Source: JANXYW01 sp031400455 (GTDB lineage: Bacteria > Chloroflexota > Dehalococcoidia > DSTF01 > JACRBR01). From it: a stretch of 64,000 bases of DNA. Below, one piece after another: positions 16,762-22,527 of the stretch. Position numbers and translations under genes: made by a program. The notes under the pieces are model-generated. The model ran no database searches. It was not told the origin of the DNA and was given only the letters and a program-made list of their open reading frames with translations. The DNA is taken from contig JANNPX010000019.1 of assembly GCA_031400455.1 (NCBI GenBank), forward strand, positions 248,001 through 312,000, written 5' to 3'. The stretch's first letter is position 1; every line of letters begins with the position of its first letter.

Positions 16762-17217
16762 CTAGACGGTGAAGAACTTGGAGTCGGCGATGCCGTTAGG
16801 CGTCACGACCTTCACGTAGTACGTCGTTCCCGTCGCCAGGTTACTACTGTCGTGGATCGTGATGCGCAGGGTCGATGTCTGCTCCCACGTACTCGTGCTG
16901 TTCTCCAGCGTGTACTCCCAGCAGGGGGCCGTGCAGCCAGGATCGCCCTGCGGGATACGCTGGAAGCTTCCCGTCGGGCCGAAAAAGACATCGACGCGGC
17001 TAAGTGGATCGACGGCCGCGCTGCCGATGTTCTTCGCCCACACGATTGCGTCCGGATCGCCGTTCTGCCCGGTCGCGTGCACGATTTCGATCTGGCTGGA
17101 GATGCGCCCTTCCACCACGCTCGACGCGGAGGTGAGCGCGCCGCTCGTGCGGCCCACGGACGGGAGCACGGCGTTGATCACGGCGACGATCGCCACAATC
17201 GACGCGATGGTGAGCAT
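16762..17217 (-). CDS. arlG: Archaellum stator protein ArlG-like
   Basis: A 151-aa protein with an N-terminal membrane helix (LTIASIVAIVAVINAVLP) and an outer beta domain. IVWAKNIGS, RVDVFFG, LENSTSTWE and the ending VKVVTPNGIADSKFFTV match ArlG. The ATG at 17217 has no ribosome-binding site, whereas an AAGGAG at 17254-17249 points to an in-frame ATC at 17241 that would add IDKAITTI. In archaea ArlG caps ArlF filaments in the stator. Gap to the upstream gene is about 50-75 bases. Confidence 0.8.
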   Translation of the reverse strand: MLTIASIVAIVAVINAVLPSVGRTSGALTSASSVVEGRISSQIEIVHATGQNGDPDAIVWAKNIGSAAVDPLSRVDVFFGPTGSFQRIPQGDPGCTAPCWEYTLENSTSTWEQTSTLRITIHDSSNLATGTTYYVKVVTPNGIADSKFFTV

Positions 17218-17292
17218 GATGGTCGTGATTGCCTTATCGATGACGCTACTCCTTGCGTCCGGGGCGCGGCGGCCAATCCGTCGCGGACGGTG

Positions 17293-17955
17293 CTATGCCA
17301 GGCGCTGTAATCGCGCCGAATCCGTATCCTCGTCGTCGTTCACCAGTGCGTCCAGTTGACGCAGGATCGTGACGGTCTCGTTGTTCGAAGGCGTACGCTG
17401 TGGCTCGGTGATGTCCATTTCGGTCACGCGGCCCAGCGCGAGGCGCGCTTCCGGAGTCAGGTGCCCGGCCGCCTCGCAGAGGTCCAACAGGATCTCGAGA
17501 CGGAGCGAACCGACGCGCGCCATCGCCTCCTCCGCCCATGCTGCCAGGCCAGCGATGGTCAGCAAGCTCCACTGCGGCTGCTCAGGCGCGACAGGCGCCG
17601 GCGGCGCTACGGGCTGGATGTTCTGCGGTGGGCGCAGCGGGATCGGCTCGCGCGAAGGCTCAGGGTGCGTCGCCACCGCCTGCTGTTCGACGTGCGGCGC
17701 GGGTTCGACATGCACCGGCCGGTGCGGCGGAAGCGGCGCGGCCTGCGGCTCGGGCTGAACCACGCTCAGCGCCGGCGGCGCGCTGCGGGTCATGCCGCCG
17801 TCGCCGTCGAACGGATTGTCGCGCACGAGGATCGCACTGCGGATCTCGGTGAGGATCTGCTTCACCTCGCCCTTGACGATCTTTCCTTCGTCTTCGAGCG
17901 TGGCGACCCGAGCTTCGAGTTGCGCGAGTTTTGTGGCCAGCTGTTGCGTTTCCAC
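17293..17955 (-). CDS. Fused ArlC/D/E-like archaellum switch protein
   Basis: A 220-aa cytoplasmic protein in three parts. Residues 1-45 are an amphipathic coiled coil (METQQLATKLAQLEARVATL). Residues 55-135 are a Pro-rich disordered linker. Residues 138-190 form a helical domain (SLLTIAGLAAWAEEAMARVGS, then a helix pair) like the ArlD/ArlE C-terminal domain, in which LxxWxxxLxxxxG recurs. In archaea ArlC/D/E link the motor to chemotaxis CheF. Start GTG 17955 has AGGAG six bases upstream. The call rests on motif resemblance and context. Confidence 0.7.
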   Translation of the reverse strand: METQQLATKLAQLEARVATLEDEGKIVKGEVKQILTEIRSAILVRDNPFDGDGGMTRSAPPALSVVQPEPQAAPLPPHRPVHVEPAPHVEQQAVATHPEPSREPIPLRPPQNIQPVAPPAPVAPEQPQWSLLTIAGLAAWAEEAMARVGSLRLEILLDLCEAAGHLTPEARLALGRVTEMDITEPQRTPSNNETVTILRQLDALVNDDEDTDSARLQRLA

Positions 17956-18025
17956 GATGCTCCTGCTTTGGCGTCCGTTTCTGTATCGGCTCTTTTGGGG
18001 CGCGTCCGCGTACGCGTTTCGCCTA

Positions 18026-18601
18026 TCAGTTCAGATTGATGATGGTCTGCGCAATCGAAGGGGGCGCCGTCCGCTGGATGATGAGCACCGAACCTGACGG
18101 CGGCTTCAACTCCAGCACGAACCTCTTGTTCGCGACGACATTCGCTCCGGGCGGAAGCGTTATGACCAATTCGAGCAGCTCCCCCGGTTCCAGCAGCTTG
18201 TCCGCGTTTCCCGTGACTACGGCCGTGGTGTACGTGACGCTGTTGCTGTTGATCGAATCATCGATGTAGCTAATGATCGTCTTGTTGGTGGTCGAGCTAG
18301 GGTTCAGGTTGACCGAGTCGCCGCCTGCGGCGAGGGTGAGGTCGATCGTGATCGTCGTGATCTCGGTCTGATCCGACGTGGCGATGACGCCGCCCGTCAG
18401 CGCCATGGAGCCGCGCGTCTTCGCCAGCGCGGCGAAGATCGACTCCTTGCCGCGCTCGGACGCGAACAGCCCGGTACTCAGCACCACGAATGCGAAGACA
18501 GACGCCACCACGATGAACGCGATCATCACGATCGCGGTCTCGAGTCCGGTGATCCCATGCTCTCCGCGCACATCCTGCGCGAAGCGAAGCGTCCGCTTCA
18601 T
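18026..18601 (-). CDS. arlB: Archaellin 1 (operon-leading, most diverged copy)
   Basis: A 191-aa archaellin, the filament subunit. A short basic leader (MKRTLRFAQDVRGEHG) is followed by the class III signal and hydrophobic polymerisation helix ITGLETAIVMIAFIVVASVF, then the conserved VLSTGLFASERGKE segment and an outer beta domain of about 120 residues. Cleavage by an ArlK/PibD-type peptidase would occur after Gly16. ATG 18601 follows AGGAGGAG. Unlike the other copies it has no terminator before the arlC/D/E gene, so it probably leads that operon. Confidence 0.92.
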   Translation of the reverse strand: MKRTLRFAQDVRGEHGITGLETAIVMIAFIVVASVFAFVVLSTGLFASERGKESIFAALAKTRGSMALTGGVIATSDQTEITTITIDLTLAAGGDSVNLNPSSTTNKTIISYIDDSINSNSVTYTTAVVTGNADKLLEPGELLELVITLPPGANVVANKRFVLELKPPSGSVLIIQRTAPPSIAQTIINLN

Positions 18602-18689
18602 TGCACTCCTCCTGAGTGGGAGTCGTATTGCCCGCATCCGCGGACCGAACCCGGAACCCCGGTCGCCCGGTGAGGCGATGTTCCATTTG

Positions 18690-18755
18690 AAGGTTCGTGT
18701 GCCAGCGCCCCCCTTCGTATGGTGATTCCACCCGACTTGCCGGGGTGCGGGCACC
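18690..18755 (-). promoter_or_regulatory. Conserved archaellin upstream element, copy 1
   Basis: The core at 18721-18755 contains two dyads, GGTG-N4-CACC (18744-18755) and GGTG-N4-CACC (18721-18732), with first bases 23 apart and AAGTC between them. CGAACCTTC follows at 18690. The core lies 120 bases before the archaellin 1 ATG. Present in the same form before all four archaellin genes. Confidence 0.7.
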
Positions 18756-18816
18756 TAGCCAGATTCGCGGATGCCCGCGGGTTAGCCAGCGCCCCAGCGA
18801 GACGCACTTGGAACTC

Positions 18817-18860
18817 ACACAACAAGAAGGCCGCCCAATTGGGCGGCCTTCTTGTTGTGT
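18817..18860 (-). terminator. Perfect 44-bp palindrome, terminator of archaellin 2
   Basis: Arms 18817-18838 and 18839-18860 are exact reverse complements with no spacer (AACAAGAAGGCCGCCC in each arm). It begins 16 bases after the archaellin 2 stop. As RNA it forms a very stable hairpin. It separates archaellin 2 from the archaellin 1 operon. Confidence 0.8.
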
Positions 18861-18875
18861 TGCAGTGTGCGCGGG

Positions 18876-19463
18876 CTAGTTGAGGTTGATGATGGTCGCG
18901 CCGACCGAAGCGGGTGTCGTGCGCTGGAGAATCATGAACGAGCCGGACGGGGGCTGGAGCTCGAGGGTGAACGTCTCGTTCTCCGCGATGTCCGCCGTGT
19001 TGTTCGCGACGGCCGTCAGGTCGATGCCGATCTCCATCATTTCTCCGGGCTCGAGGAGCTTGTCCGTGTTGCCCGTGATGACGGTCGTCGTGTAGGTCAT
19101 GCTGGAGATCTTGACAGCACCGTCGCTGTAGCGGATGTTCGTCCTGTTGCTGGTGGAAGCGGGGTCCAGGTTGACCGAGTCGCCGCCGGCGGCCAGCGTC
19201 ACGTCGAACGTCAGCGCCGTGAGCTGCGTCTGGTTGGACGTGGCCAGCATGCCTCCCGTCAGCTCCATGGTGCCCCTGGTCTTCGCAAGGCCGGCGTAGA
19301 CCGTTTCCTTGCTCCGCTCGGAGCTGAACAGACCGGTGCTCAACACCACGAATGCGAACACGGCTGCGACCACCACGAAAGCGATGAGGACGATTGCCGT
19401 CTCGAGGCCCGTGATGCCGTGTTCGTTGCGCATACCGCGCAGGAACTCCTTGATACGCTTCAT
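18876..19463 (-). CDS. arlB: Archaellin 2
   Basis: A 195-aa archaellin, about 95% identical to archaellin 3 (roughly ten differences). Basic leader MKRIKEFLRGMRNEHG, class III helix ITGLETAIVLIAFVVVAAVF, VLSTGLFSSERSKE, and an outer domain with several N-x-S/T sites. It ends VGATIINLN. ATG 19463 is preferred over ATG 19469 since AGGAGG lies seven bases before the former and overlaps the latter. Own upstream element and terminator make it a single-gene unit. Confidence 0.92.
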   Translation of the reverse strand: MKRIKEFLRGMRNEHGITGLETAIVLIAFVVVAAVFAFVVLSTGLFSSERSKETVYAGLAKTRGTMELTGGMLATSNQTQLTALTFDVTLAAGGDSVNLDPASTSNRTNIRYSDGAVKISSMTYTTTVITGNTDKLLEPGEMMEIGIDLTAVANNTADIAENETFTLELQPPSGSFMILQRTTPASVGATIINLN

Positions 19464-19568
19464 TGCCATCCCTCCTGTTTTCGAACATTGACGCATCACG
19501 TGCGTCGTGACCTGGAACTCCGCAATCCCTGCTGATTCGTTCGGCTTGGCGCAATCTTCGCGCCGTAG

Positions 19569-19636
19569 AAGGTTCGTACTTTGGGGTGCCGGGTGTGATG
19601 GTGAATGCACCCGTCTTGTGGGAGTGCTGGCACCCC
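19569..19636 (-). promoter_or_regulatory. Conserved archaellin upstream element, copy 2
   Basis: Core 19600-19634: dyads GGTGCCAGCACT (one end base changed) and GGTGCATTCACC, with first bases 23 apart and AAGAC between. CGAACCTTC follows at 19569. The core is 137 bases upstream of the archaellin 2 ATG. Confidence 0.7.
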
Positions 19637-19669
19637 GGCGGCGAAGAGGGATTTCCCTTACACAACAGA

Positions 19670-19695
19670 GGAGGCCGCCCAAGCGGGCGGCCTCC
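19670..19695 (-). terminator. Terminator of archaellin 3
   Basis: GGAGGCCGCCC pairs with GGGCGGCCTCC (11 bp) around AAGC. It lies 28 bases after the archaellin 3 stop on the minus strand, followed in the sense strand by TGTTGTG. Confidence 0.75.
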
Positions 19696-19722
19696 GTTTG
19701 TTCTACAACCGTGCGATTGGCG

Positions 19723-20310
19723 CTAGTTCAGGTTCAGAATCGTTGCGCCGACCGAGGCGGGCGTCGTGCGCTGGAGAATCATGAACGAGCCGGACGGAGG
19801 CTGGATCTCGAGGGTGAACGTCTCGTTCTCCGCGATGTCCGCCGTGTTGTTCGCGACGGCCGTCAGGTCGATGCCAATCTCGAACATCTCGCCGGGCTCA
19901 AGCAGCTTATCCGTGTTGCCCGTGATGACGGTCGTCGTGTACGTCATGCTGGAGATCTTGACCGAACCGTCGTTGTAGCGAATGTTCGTCTTGTTGGTCG
20001 TCGACGCGGGGTCCAGGTTGACCGAGTCGCCGCCGGCGGCGAGCGTCACGTCGAACGTGAGCGCCGTGAGCTGGATCTGGTTGGACGTGGCCAAGATGCC
20101 ACCCGTCAGCTCCATGGTGCCCCGCGTCTTCGCAAGGCCGGCATAGACCGTCTCCTTGCTCCGTTCGGAACTGAACAGACCGGTGCTCAACACTACGAAT
20201 GCGAACACGGCTGCGACCACCACGAAGGCGATGAGGACGATTGCCGTCTCGAGGCCCGTGATGCCGTGTTCGTTGCGCCCACCGCGCAGGAACTCCTTGA
20301 TGCGCTTCAT
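19723..20310 (-). CDS. arlB: Archaellin 3
   Basis: A 195-aa archaellin nearly identical to archaellin 2, with changes such as Gly11 for Met and TTNKTN for TSNRTN. It has the same basic leader, class III helix (ITGLETAIVLIAF) and outer domain, and ends VGATILNLN. ATG 20310 follows AGGAG five bases upstream. The pair is a recent tandem duplication including upstream DNA. Both copies are intact, so both may enter the filament. Confidence 0.92.
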   Translation of the reverse strand: MKRIKEFLRGGRNEHGITGLETAIVLIAFVVVAAVFAFVVLSTGLFSSERSKETVYAGLAKTRGTMELTGGILATSNQIQLTALTFDVTLAAGGDSVNLDPASTTNKTNIRYNDGSVKISSMTYTTTVITGNTDKLLEPGEMFEIGIDLTAVANNTADIAENETFTLEIQPPSGSFMILQRTTPASVGATILNLN

Positions 20311-20418
20311 TGCCACTCCTCCTGATTCGAACATTGACGCTTCACGTGCGCCGAGACTAGAACGGTGGCAATCCCTGCGCATTCGTTTCTGCCGGTACAT
20401 TCCATACCGTTCACGTTA

Positions 20419-20486
20419 GAGATTCGGGTATATCGCCCCAGCCGTAGACGGTGAGACCACCCGACTTCGATGGGTGCAGGCATCCG
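20419..20486 (-). promoter_or_regulatory. Conserved archaellin upstream element, copy 3
   Basis: Core 20450-20484: dyads GATGCCTGCACC (one mismatch) and GGTGGTCTCACC, with first bases 23 apart and AAGTC between. CGAATCTC follows, a variant of CGAACCTTC. The core is 140 bases upstream of the archaellin 3 ATG. Confidence 0.7.
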
Positions 20487-20535
20487 CCTGACTGGAAAAC
20501 AAGACACTGGCGGATGCGGGAATACCCGGATACAC

Positions 20536-20566
20536 GAACGCCCGCCGGGACTTTCGGCGGGCATTC
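20536..20566 (-). terminator. Terminator of archaellin 4
   Basis: GCCCGCCG (20540-20547) pairs with CGGCGGGC (20555-20562) around a seven-base loop, with flanking GAA/TTC pairing. It lies 27 bases past the archaellin 4 stop. Confidence 0.7.
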
Positions 20567-20592
20567 GTCATGTTGTGGTGACTCGATGCGGC

Positions 20593-21174
20593 TTAGTTGA
20601 GGCTTATGATCGTGTGAGCCACGGAAGCTGGCGTGGTGCGCTGGACGACCATGAACGAGCCGGACGGAGGCTTGATCTCGAGCGTGAAGGTGCGGTTCGA
20701 CCCGATGGTCATGCCGGGGTCCTGCGTCAGATCGATGGCGATTTCGATCATCTCGCCATTCTCCAGGAGGCTGTCGGCGTTCCCCGTGATGGTCGTCGCG
20801 GTGTAAACCACGTCGCTGAGAGTAAACGCGCTGTCGAGATAGGTGATGACGGTTCGATTGGTCGGCGCGGCCGGATCCAGGTTCACGCTGTCGCCGCCAG
20901 CCGCCAACGTCACGTCGAAGTGAATCCTCGTGAGCGTGGTGCCGTTCGACGTGGCGATGACGCCTCCGGTCAACTCCATCGTACCCCGGGTCTTGGCAAG
21001 GCCGGCGTAGACCGTCTCCTTGCTTCGCTCGGAGCTGAACAGACCAGTGCTCAACACCACGAAGGCGAACACCGCAGCCACCACCACGAAGGCGATGAGG
21101 ACGATGGCCGTTTCGAGGCCGGTGATGCCGTTATCCGTTCCCAGACCGCGCACGAACCGCTGTATTCGCTTCAT
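20593..21174 (-). CDS. arlB: Archaellin 4
   Basis: A 193-aa archaellin. Leader MKRIQRFVRGLGTDNG, class III helix ITGLETAIVLIAFVVVAAVF and VLSTGLFSSERSKE are identical to copies 2 and 3. The outer domain has diverged (IHFDVTLAAGGDSVNL, then TLSDVVYTATTITGNADSL) and ends VAHTIISLN. ATG 21174 has only a weak ribosome-binding site. First archaellin in the array, divergent from the LuxR-type regulator. It has its own element and terminator. Confidence 0.92.
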   Translation of the reverse strand: MKRIQRFVRGLGTDNGITGLETAIVLIAFVVVAAVFAFVVLSTGLFSSERSKETVYAGLAKTRGTMELTGGVIATSNGTTLTRIHFDVTLAAGGDSVNLDPAAPTNRTVITYLDSAFTLSDVVYTATTITGNADSLLENGEMIEIAIDLTQDPGMTIGSNRTFTLEIKPPSGSFMVVQRTTPASVAHTIISLN

Positions 21175-21277
21175 TGGACACCACTTTCCACGACATTCAC
21201 GCGGCATCGCCGCCGCTTGCTTCTGGCTCCAATACCCCGGCAGTCAGGTGGCCGCCGGTGCATTATCCGTACGCAGG

Positions 21278-21344
21278 AAGGTTCGTTCCCCTAGGGGAAC
21301 CCGCGCATGGTGATTCCACCCGACTTCGCTAGGTGCTGGCACCC
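21278..21344 (-). promoter_or_regulatory. Conserved archaellin upstream element, copy 4
   Basis: Core 21309-21343: dyads GGTGCCAGCACC and GGTGGAATCACC, both perfect, first bases 23 apart, AAGTC between. It is followed in the gene's sense by a perfect palindrome GTTCCCCTAGGGGAAC and CGAACCTTC. The core is 135 bases upstream of the archaellin 4 ATG and about 240 bases from the divergent regulator gene. Confidence 0.7.
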
Positions 21345-21582
21345 GCGCTGAAGCTGCGATGCGGGAGAAGATTCGGTTCCTCACGCGGCGCGCCTTAGTG
21401 ATTCCGACCACGTTGGCGTGTGCGCCCAGCCGCGCTTCGTATGAGGGCTGGAGCGCCGTCACGCGGTCCGCGCGCAACTCGGGCGGATATCGGGCCTGCC
21501 CTGGATGAGTCTCGCGGCCCGTTTATGAGTGCATTCCCGAATATGCGCGAAGCTGGACGGGTCGATACAAGCAGAGACTGAT

Positions 21583-22293
21583 ATGCAGGAAACACAAGAC
21601 CCTATTCGCGTACTCGTGGTGGAGGCGGACAGCCTTCTCCGTGACATGCTGCGCACCGTACTGGGCGCCGAATCGCGGCTCCACCTCGTCGGTGCCACCG
21701 GTGACCCCGCTGAGGCGATTGCCCTGGCGGTGTCTGAGCGATCCGACGTCGCACTGGTGGGACTGGACAGCAGCAGCGAGCACGACGCCCTGGGCGTCGC
21801 GCAGGCGATCTCGGGCTCACGTTCCGGGTCGAAGATCGTGTTCCTCGGTGAGAGCCCGGACCGCCGGACGCTCGCGGCGCTGCCCGCGTTCCGCGCAGCC
21901 GGCTGGTCTTACTTGCTACGGCAGTCGGTGACCGATGTCGCCACCCTTGTGCGCGCGATCGACGGCGCGGCGATGGGCCTGGTTGTGCTGGACCCCTCCG
22001 TGGTTGAAAGCTTGGGGCGCCGCGAGACGCGGCTTTCGGCCCTGACGAAGCGCCAACTTGAGGTTCTCTCGCTGATGGCGAAGGGCAACAACAACGCCGC
22101 AATCGCAAAGTCACTGGTGCTCGAGGAGAAGTCCGTCGAGAACCACATCAACGCCATCTTCGGCCAACTCAACCTCAGCCGCGATAACGCCGCACACCCC
22201 CGCGTGAAGGCCGTCCTGCTCTACCTGCAGGAGACGCTCGGCACGGCCGCGGACGACGGCCACATCGCCCGAGACAACCGCAAAGCAGCCTGA
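21583..22293 (+). CDS. LuxR/NarL-type regulator with degenerate receiver domain
   Basis: A 236-aa protein with a receiver-like domain (1-125) and a LuxR DNA-binding domain (about 172-228: LTKRQLEVLSLMAKGNNNAAIAKSLVLEEKSVENHI). In the receiver, the strand that should end in the phospho-accepting Asp reads DVALVGLD, so Gly60 replaces Asp; the acidic pocket is EAD and the late Lys is Arg (LLRQS). It probably works without phosphorylation. ATG 21583 was chosen; upstream in-frame ATG 21529 has no support. Divergent from archaellin 4, so it is the best candidate regulator of the archaellins. Confidence 0.85.
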   Translation: MQETQDPIRVLVVEADSLLRDMLRTVLGAESRLHLVGATGDPAEAIALAVSERSDVALVGLDSSSEHDALGVAQAISGSRSGSKIVFLGESPDRRTLAALPAFRAAGWSYLLRQSVTDVATLVRAIDGAAMGLVVLDPSVVESLGRRETRLSALTKRQLEVLSLMAKGNNNAAIAKSLVLEEKSVENHINAIFGQLNLSRDNAAHPRVKAVLLYLQETLGTAADDGHIARDNRKAA

Positions 22294-22527
22294 CCCTCAC
22301 TCGCACGTACCGTCGGCGCACCCGCCGTGGGTCGTCTTCGCGTGCAGCTCTCACCTGCGCCGCCGTGTCACCACGGTGGTCGCATGTCACCCCGACGGCG
22401 GCGCGCCGAAGCCCTGCCGATCCCAAGCAAGCCCTTGCTCAGCGGACCGCGTCAGTGCGTGTGAAGGCATCACGAGGATGCGCCGCTGCGTCAGAGGACC
22501 ATCGCGGTTGTGTGAGCTTCTTCTTGT

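Noticed and set aside
18690..21344. Cyclic-di-GMP riboswitch (GEMM) before the archaellins
   Set aside because: The core sequences of GEMM-I and GEMM-II are absent; the repeated dyads do not match them.
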